Shown here: piece by piece, positions 44,238-59,500 of the stretch
Position numbering within the stretch: position 1 is the first letter of the stretch
Layout: every line of letters starts with the position of its first letter
Assembly: GCA_024449915.1 (NCBI GenBank)
Contig: JAMZAV010001458.1
Coordinates: 1-64,000 of the forward strand
DNA: 64,000 nt
Direction of reading: 5' to 3'
Origin: Sweltsa coloradensis
Taxonomy: Eukaryota; Arthropoda; Insecta; Plecoptera; Chloroperlidae
Program-made: the position numbers and the translations under genes
Notes under the pieces: generated by a model
Told to the model about the DNA's origin: nothing
The model's input: the letters and a program-made list of their open reading frames with translations, nothing else
The model's database searches: none

Positions 44238-44549
44238 CTGTCCCCGATATCAACTGTGTCGCCTCCAGGGGTTCATCTAAGGTCGCGTGGGTCACCAAGC
44301 ACCTCAACATCTTGCCTCCAGCTCTCTTCGGCTGGAGTGTGAGAGTCTGCCTGATGGTCCCCGTCATCCAGGGCCACCTCCACTCGTCGTCAGGGCCGAC
44401 TTGGTTCTCGTCGTAGTCGTCCCGGTAGATGACGTCTTCACCCAGCCACCAGGTTATGTTGGCGCCTGGCCGAACGTTCTTCACTTCACAGGTGGCCGAG
44501 AGTTCGAACAAGGAGTATGTTACGTTCATAGTCGGTGCAGTGGGGCGAC
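44238..44549 (-). CDS. Ig exon B4
   Basis: 312 bases, acceptor CTTGCTTCAG, donor GTGAGG, phase 1-1. 'GRPTAPTMNVTY', 'LSATCEVKNVRPGANITWWL', 'DDEWRWPWMTGTIRQTLTL' and 'MLRCLVTHATLDEP' show the Cys-Trp-Cys core. Last visible Ig exon of the array; the next exon is unknown. Confidence 0.88.
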
Positions 44550-47500
44550 CTGAAGCAAGACAAGGCATAATGTGAAGAAAATACAGGCGTACTGACCTTA
44601 CTAAACTTGTGTATAATATTGTTATAACAAATGCTACTCAAATCTGTGGGCACAAAGTCTTCATCATTTAACAAAACTGGTGAAATTTAATTCTTTGATA
44701 GGAAACATGTGTTGCATGCATGTGTAAAAAATTGATGATTTGAATGACTTAATTGCATCACTAGCATCAAAATCCTGCAAACAATGTTCTGTCTGAATAA
44801 CTAGTGGTGGGCATCGAGCCAGTGGTGTCCGAATATATAGTAACAGGAAGATTAACAGCCGAAGATTTAATGAATGTAGTAATCAGCTTTTACATCTAAA
44901 GAAAGAAGCAAAAAATAGGTTCATGGAAAATTTGCTTGAAAGTAGCGCTAATGAAAAAAGTAAATTTGATAGATTCTATAATCATATTAGAAGCAAGAAG
45001 GGAAAAAAGAATAGTATACCTGTGCTTCAGCAGAACGGTAAGACAATAACAGACGATAAGGAGAAAGCAAATGTGTTAAATCATCACTATGCTAGCATAT
45101 TTGGGGAAAAGGTAGTGTTTAATAAGAAGTTAGTTAATAACGAGTGCCAGAATGAAAATGTCTTTACATTTAGTCAAAAAAGTATAGGTCAAGTAATTAA
45201 TGGTTTGAAAAGCAACAAAACACCGGGTTTGAATGGCATTTCAAATGATTTCATAAAGTTGGCGGGCAATGCTATCATTCCCTATTTACAGTTGTTATTC
45301 CAAATTTCTATAAATAATGAGCAAATACCAGATGATTGGAAATCTGCATGGGTTTCTCCAATACCCAAAGATGGGAAAAAGATAGGGCTGAAAACTACAG
45401 GCCAGTAAGTCTTACTAGTAGTGTATGTAAAGTTTTTGAGACTCTGATTTCTAGATATATAAGATACAAATTGAAACAAACTGGTTATCTGTTAAACACT
45501 CAACATGGCTTTCGTGAAGGCTATTCTTGTGAAAGTCAATTAGCGAGCCTTATTCAGGATTTGTCTGATGAGGTTGACAATAAAGGGGAATTTGATGCAA
45601 TACTACTAGATTTTTCCAAGGCATTCGATATGGTACCTCATGAATATTGATGAGTAAAATAAATGAATTAGGAATAGGCCCAAGAATAGTGAAATGGATA
45701 AATGAGTGGCTCACAAGAAGAGTGCAAGTTGTTAAAGTAGGTGATGAATATTCTGATGAAGTAGCTGTTTTATCAGGGGTTCCACAGGGAAGTGTTCTTG
45801 GCCCACTTCTATTTCTAATATTCATAAATGATATAGGGATAGGTCGGGATGGAGATGTGTTTATAAGACTTTTTGCAGACGATTGCATATTATATATGAG
45901 AATTAACAATATGGATGATTGTCTCAGTTTTCAAAAAACTATTGACAAAATAGTGGAATGGATCAAGGCCAATAGAATGAAAATGAATGCAGCTTAGAGT
46001 CAGCTAATTAAATTTACACTCAAGCATAAAACGAATGTTTATATTATGCTTGATGGAGAAAGTTTAGAGTATCGTGAAAATTGTAAATACCTTGGAGCAC
46101 TGTTAAATAATAAATTAAATTGGGGAGAGTACGTTAGCCAAGTTATATGTAAGGGAAATAAACAAACAAATTTTGTGATGAGAAACTTGAGAGGATGTAG
46201 TGAAAAGGTAAAGGAGAAAGCATACATTGAAATTGTTAGACCTTGTTTAGAGTATGCTGGGTTAGTGTGGGACCCACACTCAAAAATACATACTGATGCT
46301 ATAGAGATGGTGCAAAGAAAGCAATTAGAAAGGTACTAGGTAAATATGGAAGGAGACATAGTCCAAGTGAAATGATGATAGATCTGGGATGGAAATCATT
46401 TCATGAACGTAGAATAAATGCTAAACTGTGTGCTTTTTACAAAGTATTTACAGGTCAACTGGCTTGGGATGACCTAAATAAAAAGATTTTTTTGCACCAT
46501 TTACAGGTAGAAAAGATCATAGTATGAAGATATTTGTTCACAAATGTAACACGGATGTAGGTAAACAATCCTTTCTAGGTTCTGTGACCAAGAGTTGGAA
46601 TGGTTTGGACGAAAGAGTTGAAAATCCATTGCCTAGAAATGTCTCTGAATTCAAAGAGCGCATAAGAAAATACCAAGGTTGTTGTTGACTCTTGTCAGTG
46701 CCCTGCATTTGTGCAGAATATGTGGTTATTGTTGTAAATGTTTCGTAACCGAGTTGATGAACTCAAAACTGAACTTAATAAAGTTAATCTAATTAGAGAA
46801 CACATTTAATGAAAGAGCTTCTTCTGTCTGCCCATTGTTCTGTTTATTTCATATAAATTATTATGAGAAGAAGCAATAAATAATTCTCATTTGGTAATAA
46901 CATACCTTAAATTTCAGTTTACAAACTCGAAATAAAGGCATCATCTAGTCATAAACATAGCATTTCAATTTCTTATCATTCAGCAAAATAACACGTGTTT
47001 AACTATAAACGAATATTTAGGCATTTTTACGTTTAACTTATTGGAATTAGCTAAGCGTAGTCGTAACTAATCTTTTCATCTGCCATGGACCCGGACGTTA
47101 AAACAGAAATGTTGATAACAAAGCCCAATTGTAATACTTTTTGCATATTTTTTTGCGAAAACATACAAAATGATGTTTCCGATATTATTGATTTTCAGCA
47201 CCAAATCGTGATCATCGTCTCAATTCGTTTTCACAGTTAAAATATTTTGTATCGTTTACTGAAAAAATGAATCGCTAATTTTCATGGTCCAAACCTCTAA
47301 GAAATAGTAAGAAAGAATACCAATAGTGAATCGGACATATTTAGACCAAATGTAAATATCTTAAGAACGATATTAAACTCTCACATGGATCAATTTCTAA
47401 TTTTACCAGCTAGGCATTAAAGAGAAGAAAGCCAAAACAATAAAAAAGCTACGTACTTACACCCTACCTTACTTCCTTCTACACGTTCGTATAGAAATGT

Positions 47501-50500
47501 ATTAATTTAATAAGAATCGTCGGCCATATTCGGATCAAATGTACCAAAATTAATATGATATTTATCACATGAATCCCACCTCCTTAATGCAGGATTTAAC
47601 TAAGAAAGTTATATATTTTTAAAAATTATCATTTAAAAAAACTCAAAATTCCCGGGTAATCCACAAACCGATTTTTCGGTACAGATGATTTCCGAAACTG
47701 AGAAAAGTAATTGTATTTGCTTACTTTCGACAACAATTGCCATTAGTCGTACGTGTTCTTTCCACGACGGAGCGCGGATGTACAGCTTCACCGGCCCGCT
47801 GTCCGCCTCGCTGACGTTGGTCAGCTTGAGGCCACACTCGCCGCTGTCTAGTCCGGCCCCAAGGTAGAGATGCCGGCCGGTGCTCTGGGCAGACCTGGCT
47901 CCGTCGTTGAAGGAGAGCCTGTGAGGCGTGCCCGGCACAGAGAACCTGCACTGGATTAAGATTCCTTGCCCGTTTAAACTGAACCTCGCCTCCCCGCCCG
48001 GGAGAACGACCGCCTCTCTTGGCGTAGTCAGTTTGTGATCAGGCATTGGGTTCCATTCTGTAGCAAGAGATAAACATGTCTCAGACGTATTTGATACAAC
48101 GTTTTGGCAAGGTAAACCACTAGAACGTTAAAACACGACTTTAAACAAGGGCAAAGAAACGTACTGGCGAGAGAACCAGTCGGCTTCTGTTGCATGATAA
48201 AATAAATGTGAATCATCAGAAAAAAATTTTGTACGAATACCTACAATTTGTGGTGTTGTTAAAGGTTTGTTACTAGTTTTAATATCTCATCCCTCCGCAC
48301 ATTCCACATTACTATGAGAAGACTGTGTTCAACTCACCGTTAGCATACAACTCGGCCCAGGCGTACTTCCAGGAACCGCTCTCATGTCGGACGCGACAAG
48401 CGACCATCCAAGTCTTGTAACCTGACACATTCAGCGTGATGCCGCATTCCCCAGTCCGAAGACCCCGGCCACTGTAGATGTAGCCGCTAATCTTTGAGTT
48501 CAGGTGGGCAAGGTTAGGCTCGGACTCACACCCCAAGTTCAGATCCAGCACCGGGCCTGCCCCTGCATCGAAGTTCCACCAACTGAACTGACACCCGGCC
48601 AAGCGGATGCCAGCTGCGGTGCAGGTGAAGGAGACAGTCTCGTAGCTCTTAGACACATTCTTGTGTTCGGGGCTGATAACCAGGTTGTAGGACGGACCTG
48701 AAGATAAGACAACACCATTGTAGTATTTCCATTGACATCACAGGTTGACATAATATAAGTGTTAATGCTGACCTACATATTGTTATTTCCCACTGTATTG
48801 TGAAATCAATCGTTTCGGTACGCGAGCGATCGCCGGTTGAGAGGTTCATCTCCACCACGTGTCATACCGTGAGTGAACTGTGGTTGTCCGGACCTTCGAG
48901 GCTTCAGCGTGTAAGAAATTACATCGTACGTACTATACTTATCGGGACTCTTCGATGCAACGTGAATGACAACTCCGACTTCGCCCATTATCTGGATACT
49001 TTATTAGTCATTATCTACATCATCATATTATCATCGTCCGTAAAATTTCCACACATCGATTTGGACTATTTCAACGACGAATCTACATAAGGAGGTTGAG
49101 TACATGCCTATGGCATTATAAATAATTTCCTTCTTTAACATTTGTTTTGCTATTCAAATAGTACTTGAGCTCAAGATAGGCAGGGAATTTTTCCAAATGT
49201 CAATAGAGAAAACAGATTAATTGCTACTTCATCATATTTTGAATGAAGCTAGTTTACCTTTTATTTATTGTTCACTTAAATTATCATTAGTTTATAACAA
49301 TCATTAGATCATCAGCCGAGACAGCCGTGGTGTCCACAGAGGAGTTCCAGGTGTAGTCGTACACTTTAAGTGGCTGTATTTGGCAAGGTAATGAATTCGA
49401 TTGCGTTTATATCAACTCTGTGTTTTATTTCACGTAATTTGTTTTATTCCCGGGTATCATTCCTAATTAGTCTTGTGACTCTGGGCTGGGGTAGGCAAAG
49501 TAATTTGTGCTTTTGAATTATTTAGCCGTGTACTTTGTACACACACGTAGAGAGCTCCCCGGTACTTGACAAACCTAAGATAACTAAAAACACATGAGCG
49601 GTACGAACCAACTCGCAATAAGCTCATTGAAACGGAACTTAATTCATTACACAGTTTACTATTACCATCATTATCACTTTCTCCCTCACTTTATTATATA
49701 AATTACTTTGATATTTCACTTTATTATTTACAAATTCTCAAAATTTTATCAGCAGCGCTAATCATTACGGCGTCCATCTGGAAAATTCTATTTTCCAACT
49801 GACCAATCGTTGCAATGTATGGAATATACCACTGCTATTCATGTGAAACCCTTTTGAAATAAGACTGATCAAGATTTAGTTAACATGGATGTAAGGCTGT
49901 TACTGTTCGACTGGATTCCCACGTTTGTATTTGAACACGTGCTGTACAGATTCCTGCCACGTGCTCTTCAATTGATATTAACTGGACAGAAAATCACTAC
50001 TAATGACCATGAAGTAGCTGTCCCATCCAAAGACACGTTAAATACTATAAAACTAACTAACAAGGCAAAGTTATTTCGCATTGGATCTCTCTGAGGCTGC
50101 ACACGACGACAGAGATTAAAAATGGATTGTGCTGAGAAGAATAACCTTATGATCGTGCTAAGCTCACCTGCACGAATCTGGTGTGTAACTATTAGTGGCT
50201 GGTGCTGGTTCAAGGTGACGTGGGAAACCACGCAACTCAAGTCCTGTGCGTGGGGCTGCAGCTCTAGTGTGAGGGTCTGCTTGATAGCCCCCGTAGTCCA
50301 GGGCCACCTCCACTCGTCCTGAGCTGTGGCTTGAGTGTTGTCGGTAACGTCCTCACGGATGACCTCTTTATTCAGCACCCATGACATTTTGGCAACTGGG
50401 CGACTCTCCTGTACTTCACAGGTAGCCGTGACTTTGTTGGACTTGTATGTCAGTGTCAAAGTTGGTTCAGTGGGGGGACCTGAAGCAAGACATGTGTTTG

Positions 50501-53500
50501 AGAAAACTTTTAGGCACTTAAATATGTTACTTAATCTCTCATTTATAACTAAGTAAACATAGCTTGAAGCGGACATTGACTCCTCATGAATATCACTCTA
50601 ATAATATTTCATGCTTTTACAAGAGCTGTTCAAGACATACATAGTTTCAGGATTTAGGATTTTCTGGGGTGAATTTTAAAGTTCAATATTGAATTTCTAA
50701 ATGATTGCATCATTCACACTTCCCTAAAACCGCCGCGACACAGCAGCTTCCATTGCTTCCGCAATTGGACTGCATTATTATATCGCCATAAGGGAAATTC
50801 ATTGTTAAACAAAATAAATACACGAAAAACAGATGATAAGGGTCACAAGCACATTGAAGAATTCAATGTTTCAATCCACACTTCCCGGCTTTTCCTCAAA
50901 CAGAGGCTTCTGACGCCGTGTTCGTCTTCACCCTTATGGCTGTCGTGGGTGAGGTTGCGTTCTTGCGACTAGGAGGGGGTTGTTGCGCGCTCTGTCTATG
51001 AAAATAAATAAATAAATTGTATTTAGAGTCTACCCACTCAGTCATATAACTGATTTACAGTGGGGGACTTTAAATCAAAGCGACCAAGCCAACCCTGTAG
51101 GCACCGACGCAATCGACGAGTCAGCAATAACCAACCAAAGATCGATATTATTAATAGGAAATAAAGCAATCAGTGGTATGGGTAGTGTGAACATCCGCGG
51201 ATCAACGGCAGAACCAACAAGGCCGATTCAGAACAACTTTAAATTTATTAAGTGCCTCGTTGCTAGGACGGCTCCAAAGTCACCGTTTACAAATTACGAA
51301 GACAAGAAGTTATGGACTAAAGTCCAAATCAGAAGTTAAAAAACTTCTGACTTTAACGGGAATCAAACCCTGGACTTTCTGCATTGTAAGCAGGTAGGCT
51401 AACCACAAGACCAACAAGCCACACAAATATAATATGAACAGGTTTTTATAATAACAAACCATTACTAGGCTTCTGCTCCCGGTGATGTTACCTCTAGACC
51501 CGGAATTAGGAAACAAAAAATGACTTTCCTAGCAAATATTAAACATGGAATGAAATACTAACAATGATAACTTAGGGCCAAATAAATCTGGTTGACCCTA
51601 ACCGTTTGACACCTTGACTCACGTGCCACGACGAGCGCCGTGAATCTCCGGTCATCCTCTCCTCTGGTAGACTTAATCCTACTGCTGACCGGTCCATTGT
51701 CCACATCACTGATGTTGGTCAGATGGAGGCCACACTCGCCGCTCTCTGGTCCGGCCCCGAGGTAGAGGTGCCGGCCCGTGCTGTCATCAGACCCGGCTCC
51801 CTTGTCGAAGACGAGCCTTTTAGTCTCGTTTGGCAGGTAGAAGTAGCAAGTGTTCAGCAGCTCTCCCGCATTCAGTATAATACTCGCCTCCCCACCCGGG
51901 AGAACGATTAGCTCTCTCTGTGTGGTCAGGTTGGTAGGTAGGTGATCGTCGTCTGTAACGAGGAAGAAACACATTCCGTGATGTTGTCACTTAGACTAGA
52001 CCGTGTCAATAAAAATGCCCTCTCCCCCCCCCCCCCAACTGCCGTAACTACAAATCAATATGGGTAGTTGGGTCGCAAACGTTTTGCGTTCAAAATAATA
52101 GTTCGTGCTTCTAAACAGTTCGGGAAGCACTGACCTTGCCAATCGGAGGGTTGAGGGGGTGGAGCAGTGTGTTGTTTGTGGGGTATCTCGTACAGTACAG
52201 AGTAAGTGTAGGCGAGGCGATAGTCGGAAAACATCTGTTACACCGAGAGACATTTGGAAAATCTAGTTGAATTTAAAAAATCTCTAACTGGTTCAAACTA
52301 ATATCATTTTCACCAAATTCTCAGCTGTTCGTTGTGTTTTAAAATACAGAATTGAACGTCATAACACAGTGGAGGAAACCATTTTGAGCAAGGACAAAAC
52401 CCCTAAATTTGACATGGTGGAAACCGTTTTATGCCCTATTTAAGCCTAGAAGTGAGCTAAAGCGATTTTATCTTATTTTCTTCTTTAAGTGAACCCAGTA
52501 AAAAAAGGTTTTACTATGTCAAATCAAGGCTTCTTATTCAAAAGCAAAACGAATGGCACCATCATGTTAAGAGTATTAATCCCGCATCGGAGAACACTTT
52601 TGGACTGTGTCCCAACATTAACGCCGGTTTAAACCAGTTTTTAACAGTTTGGGAAAAGTTACTACTTTTTACGTTTCACCTTGTCTGTTTGAGACCCTTC
52701 CTGTGTGATATACGTTTTTTGAGTTTTATATTAACTCCCAAACTAACTCTGGACTTGGGAAATGCTGCACATGATTCCCTGTCACTGCCACATTTGACCC
52801 GACAACATAAACTGAACCATTTTGAGAAACCTTAGTTACCACAGTTACTACCACTTGACTGCCCGATACTCTGTCTCTAATAATGTAATGAATAAGTTGG
52901 AATATACAAAGTACTTACAAATGTCATTAAATCAATTGAAGACGACTGAATAGAAGTCGAAATATCGTAACCTACAAAGTTTTCTTTATTTAAAAGTGCA
53001 GTGTATAGTCCAAGTAATTCACCACATTATTAACCTTACCTGCTTTAAAAGTTTAATTATTATATTGCTCTGTCTCTACTGTGACGTGGTCGAGGTTTCT
53101 TGTATTATTCCGTCCTAGGTTGTGATGGTGGGTGGACGTGTCTCACATCCCTTGTTGTTACTGATACTATACTCTGAGAAGTCTGTGTTCAACTTACCGT
53201 CAGCAAACAAGTCGGCCCAGGCGTACTTCCAGCCTCCGCTCTTTGCTCGGACGCGACAGGCGACCATCCATAGCTTCCTGCCCTCCACCTGCAGCGTGAC
53301 CCCGCAGTCCCCGGCCCCCAGACCCCGGCCGCTGTAGCTGTAGCCGGTTAGCTTGCTGGAAAGGAGGTTCTTGTCGGCCTGGGACTGAGACCCCTGGCTC
53401 AGCTCCAGCAGCGGACCTGCCTTTTTATCGTCCCACCACCTGGCCTGACACCCGGAGAGGGCCACGTCAGCTGAGCAAGTGAAGGTGACAGACTGGGCAG

Positions 53501-56500
53501 TCTCGTTAACATGCACATGCTCAGGTCTGATGTTGAGGTTGAAGGACGAGACACCTGAAGTCAAGACAAAGCTGTAGGCACCAGAGGAAGTATTAAAAAC
53601 ATATATTTTTAAATATGCCTTTGATATATATTTGTATATTACATGTTTAAAACATCAACATTTAAGTACTTATTAAAAAAATAATTGATTATTAATATTT
53701 TGAATAACCCCAAAAAATTCTATTTAATTATGAAAAACAACTTATCTAACATGAATTCAAGAATTAAATTTCACAACAAGGAACAAAAGTTTTCGTTGTG
53801 ATATCAGATAATATGTTAGTACTACAATCTAAGAGTGTAGTAAGCATGAATGAGACAGTGTTGCTTTATGCTGTATTCCCACGCTTTAAGTTGTACACGT
53901 GATGCACAGATTCTTGTCACGTGCTCTCTTATTGCAAATGAACCAGGCAGAGAAGCCCCACCCACAAGCAAAGATATTTCTGCCTTGGATCCTTCCGTTC
54001 TGAGGCTGCACACGACGACAGAGTGGGAGTGAATTGTGCTGAGAAGAATAAACTAATGATTGTGCTAAGCTCACTTGTGAATGAAAGGATTTGTCCTATT
54101 TCCAGCGGCTTGGCCAAGGCGACGTGGGAAACCACGCATAACAAGAGCTTGCCGTGGTCTTGCGGCTGCAACTGTACTGTGAGAGTCTGCTTGATGGACT
54201 CCGTCATCCAGGGCCACCTCCACTCGTCCTGAGCTGTAGCTTGAATGCCGTCACTTACGCCCTCGTCAATGACAGCGTCGCCCAGTAACCAGGACATGTT
54301 GGCGACAGGGCGACTCTCCTGCACCTCACAAGTGGCTGTGACGTTGTATTCTGTGGCAACCTGATTTAAAGTTGGTGCAGTTGGGAGACCTGAAGAAAGA
54401 CATGGCATGACTGAGAGAAATCACTGAGGCAGCAGGGCGACTCTCCTTCATCTCACAGGTGACTGGGATTTGGCAATTAATCTATTCTGTGCTTGCAAGC
54501 TGCTTCAAAACACAGAATAACATTGAATTTTACAATAAATTGACTATCTTAGCAAATATTAAACAGAGAATGAAATGAAAACAATGATAATGTGGAACCA
54601 TATAAATCTGGTTGAGCCTAATATGTATTAACCTTGACTTACGTGCCACGACGAGTGCAGTGAATCTGGAGTCAGCTTTCCTTGTGGGAGATTGAACATA
54701 GCCCCTGGCCGGTCCGTTGTCCGCCTCGGTGATGTTGGTCAGATGGAGGCCACACTCGCCGCTCTCTGGTCCAGCCCCGAGGTAGAGGTGCCGACCGGTG
54801 CTGTCATCAGACCCGGCTCCCTGTTCGAAATCGAGCAAAGCAGATTCGCCGTGCAGGTCGAAACTGCAGCTGTCCAGCGGCTCCCCCGCCTTCATCATTA
54901 CCTTCGCCTCCCCGCCCGGGAGAACGATCAGCTCTATCGGTGTAGTCGGGATGGAAGGTAGGGGGTCCTTGCCTGTAACAAGGGAGAAACACATTCCGTG
55001 TTGTTGTCACTAAGACTTGACCGAGTCAAGACTGTCTAGTGTTCACCTCCAGCCAACCATGTTGGAACAGGAAACCTTCTCGTTGATATCAGAGTGAGAG
55101 TTTGATCACTTATTGCTTGCCTCATTTTCTGGCTCAACAACAACAACAAGTACCAAGCCGAGTGGGGGACGGGGCTGTAGCATGTTGTGTGTGATGTATC
55201 TCGCCAAGTTCAGTGTAAGTGCGGGCGAGGCGATACATAGAAAATATCTACTACAACGATAGATAATCTTAATCTAGTTGAATTGTGGAAACATTTTTCT
55301 CTAAAACTGGTTCATACTGGCTCAAACCGGTACCATTTTTACCAAATTCTCAGCCGTTCGTGTCACACCTCACGTCCGGGATGTTTTTTCATACGAGATC
55401 GACCGTCTGAACAAACTTGTTTAACCGTTTTGCACTAGGGCAAAAATCCTAGATTTGACATGATAAAACCCTTTTGTAGACAAATTCAAGCCTAAACGTG
55501 AGCAATTTTTTTTTAACAATTAGGAAAACGCCAAAGCCGTTGTTAGACGAGTGAGTGAGCCATATGTTGAGTACCCAGTAACTATCCCTTTATTTCCCCT
55601 ACCTAAGGCCGCTCTAGCCTATCATAGGCTAGAGTGGATTTACAGTTGACGTGCCATTATACCAACTAAACTCAAAACCGTATTAATTATACCTATATAA
55701 TTATTATCATACTTAAATGCAAATGTTCCCGGGTACTCAACACATGACTCGCTCACTCGTCTAACAACGACTTTGGCGTTTTTCTATTCAAGTTGGATAA
55801 GGCGCCCTTATACTGGAATGTGGGAGACCTGGGTCTAATCCCTTGGCCGTGAATTTTATTTTTAATTTTGGATTGTATTTAAAAAAATATTGAACATGAT
55901 TTAAATGCATATACGACAGAGTAGTCTACATCAACTGACAATACTATGGAAAACATAGCTAGTACGAATTACGTGTAAAGATTGCAAGGTTAACTCAATT
56001 TCCGAGCGTAATTTTGGTGTACCTTGAACGTGCAAGGTTCGATACATCTTGGTCACTGCATGTAATCACAGCCTGACAAATTTTTATTGATAAAGATGAC
56101 TTTTTCAAAAACGAAACCATTGTCTTTATAATAAAACCTACACATATTAGGGCCTAAGCCTATTTTTTAATTTATTATTTATTGTCGTTTTAAATCGAAA
56201 TGGATTTTGTGTATTTTGTTAGCAGTTCTCATTTATCTGGTGACAGATGTCTGTTTTAAATTTTAGCTCAATCTATTTGGCCGATCGGCCGTATGGGACC
56301 GGAGAGACAGACATATAATTAACATTTAACATTTAAACAGACAAATTTATCACGACGAAGACCCGGTCGAGAAGTGTTGAAGACAAAAGTGCCATGCCCA
56401 ATTGGCATAGCATAAGCATAGCGCAACGCAAGGGTAGCGTAGGAAATATAAGTAAATGCAGCTCGCTGCTCGTACGCACATTTAGCGTAAGGCACTGCAC

Positions 56501-59500
56501 ACGAATTGGTGCATGCGTTGTGCTAGGCTTATGCTATGTCAATGGGACTTGGCACTTTACTTTCGCTACGCTCACTCGTCTAATTATTTTTTCAACATCA
56601 ATTTTTCTTATCGGAACCGATGAGGTGGAGAAAAGAGTTTTCAATCTGACCATTATTGGTGTAGCTGGCAAAAAACTGGTTTTACAAATCCAGGGTTCTT
56701 GTCCTAGAGCAAAATTGTTCACGTAATCGAGTCAAGACGGTGGATTTTGTATCCAAGAACACCTCGGATGGTGTGTTTCACATGATTGGTTCTACATAAG
56801 GTAAAACCTATGCTGTTTTAAACCAGTTTTTACCAGTTTCGAAAAATTAACTTTTCACGTTTCACTCTTGTTTGTTCGAGACCCAGTCTGTGCATAATAC
56901 TAGGAAACGCTCAGTTGGACGCGTTGATAAGCGAGCACGTGCTATAGCTAGACGCTCATTGCACATTTTCTAAAATTTTAAAATTTGCGAAGTTTGCTGT
57001 CCACGGGGCCATGTTTCCAATATTATTTATTATTGGCAAGGTATTTGGGTAAACCCGTGGGTAAACCTTTACTTTGTGGATAAAATCCACCGCCATCTAG
57101 AGGACCTTGACATCATTTCTTTGGAAAAACTATTTTAACTCTTTGGTAACAAATAATACACTGCTTCCTCGATAGTTGAGCGAGCGTAGCCAGCGTCTCC
57201 ACTTACTCTTATGGCTCGAAAGTCTGTTTTTTTTTTTTTTTTCTTTTCTGTTACTGCTTTGGTACAGGTCGCACCGTTTCTCTGATCAACCTGAAATTTT
57301 GCACACATGTACATACCACCTAGGCGGGTTGCTGTATAGTTCTTGAACAAAATCCGATCGTTGGTTATAAAAAATAAAAAAATAAATAAAAAAAAAAAAA
57401 AAAAATGTTCCGATCGTTATGAAATTTTGCAGGGTCAATAAGTACAACATTCTCTCCTATTTTACAAATTTTCAGCTAAATCGGTCAAGACTTTAAGAAG
57501 TGTAGATAGAAATTACATTTTAACAAAAGTAACGTTACCATGGCAACGAAACGTCGCACGAGTAGTTTTCCCAAAGAAATAATGTCAAGGTCCTCTAGAT
57601 GGCGGTGGATTTTATCCATTCTCTCCTATTTTACAAATTTTCAGCTAAATCGGTCAAGACCTTAAAGACTTATTGGTACTCGGGTCGTGTTGCACGTACC
57701 GGTGCTCGCTCAACAACGCGACGGGACTTTAGCGTTTTCCTATTTACTTCTAGGTGGCAGTGCATAGTGACCAGAATTCTTGTGCAACTTTTCGTTGCCA
57801 TGGTAACGTTACTTTTGTTAAAATGTAATTTCTATCTACACTACTTAAGGTACTGACCGATTTAGCTGAAAATTTGTAAAATAGGAGAGAATGTTGTACT
57901 TATTGACCCTGCAAAATTTTATAACGATCGGAACATTTTAATTTTTTAATTTTTGTATTTAATTTTTGTATTTTTTATAACCAACGATCGGATTTTGTTC
58001 AAAAACTATACAGCAACCCGCATAGGTGGTATGTACATGTGTGCAAAATTCAGGTCGATCAGAGAAACGGTGCGACCTGTACCGAAGCAGTAACAGAGAG
58101 AAAAAAAGAAAAAAACAATAAAAACAGACATTCGAGCCATAAGAGTCAAGTGGAGACGCTCGCTACGCTCGCTCCATTAAACAGTGTGAAGACCGTGTTT
58201 CAACTTACGGGTAGCATACAAGTCGGCCCAGGCGTACTTCCAGCCTCCGCTCTCGGCTCGGACGCGACAGGAGATCATCCATAGCTTGACGCCCGACACC
58301 TGCATCGAGATGCCGCAGTCCCCGGCCCCCAGACCACGGCCGCTGTAGCTGTAGCCAGTTAGATCATCGTCAAAGTGTCTAGGGTCGGCCTGGGACTGAG
58401 GCCCCCGGCTCAGCTCCAGCAGTGGACCTGCATTGTATCTTTTCCACCACCTGAACTGACACCCGGCGAGGGCCACGTTAGCTGAGCAGTTGAAGGAGAT
58501 AGACTGGGCTGTTATGGTAACACGCACATGGGTTGGCCAGATGTTGGGGTTAGAGATCGCGACACCTGGAGACAAGACATCAGAGGTTGTGAGACAGATG
58601 TTTGTTTGTCCACACTTCACTTGATTGAACCAGGGAACCCCACTGGCCAGGCGGACAATATAAATACTGCCCAACCGATCGTGCGTCTAATCAACTTGTG
58701 AAATGTTTCAATTATTAACTGTTATGAATACATGGTACAGCACTGCACGGAATCTGATGCCTTTGCACAGACCACCAATACATTGATTATAATATAATTC
58801 ACCTTGTGCAGATACAGCAAGGGATTATTTTCTAGACATAACCAGATGACGTCTTAACATAAGAACGCTGTGTGCAACAACACTTCAGGACAACGACATG
58901 TTCTAGCATTGAACCTGTGCTGATAAACCTGTCATTCGGAAAAATTTATATTCTACTATGACATAATTTCAAAATAATATGTAAATATATTTAATATTTA
59001 TGTTATGTAGTATGATTATGTAGTAAAAAATAATTGTTGGAGGGGGAAAGGCCTGTGGTTCTATTTACTATCCAAATGACGACATGTTGATCGACGGTGA
59101 CACGTAGGTATTTGAAAACCTCACGCAGAGCGATGTGGTCTAGTATTTCTGCGTGCATTATCGGTGGACATACCATCTCATCCATGTTTGGACCTTGGAC
59201 GCCAAGCCAACCATTTTCGCGGTAAAAAAAAGGAAAATTTTAAAACTCAAAACAATAAAAAAAATCTTGGCCATTCACTTTTCAAAGTTCTCGTAATGAA
59301 CCAAATTAAATGACCAAGTAATTTTTTTATGAACTTGAGTTTTTACTTTTTTTACCACGAAAATGGTTGGCTTGGCGCTCGTCAACAGGTAAAATGATCT
59401 TACTTCTTTTCAATGTGAAACTAGGGAGGAAGAATGAAAAGATTGGCTCAAATTCTATATCTGACAACATTCACAGCCGAAGACTTTTGAAGGAGAGCTT

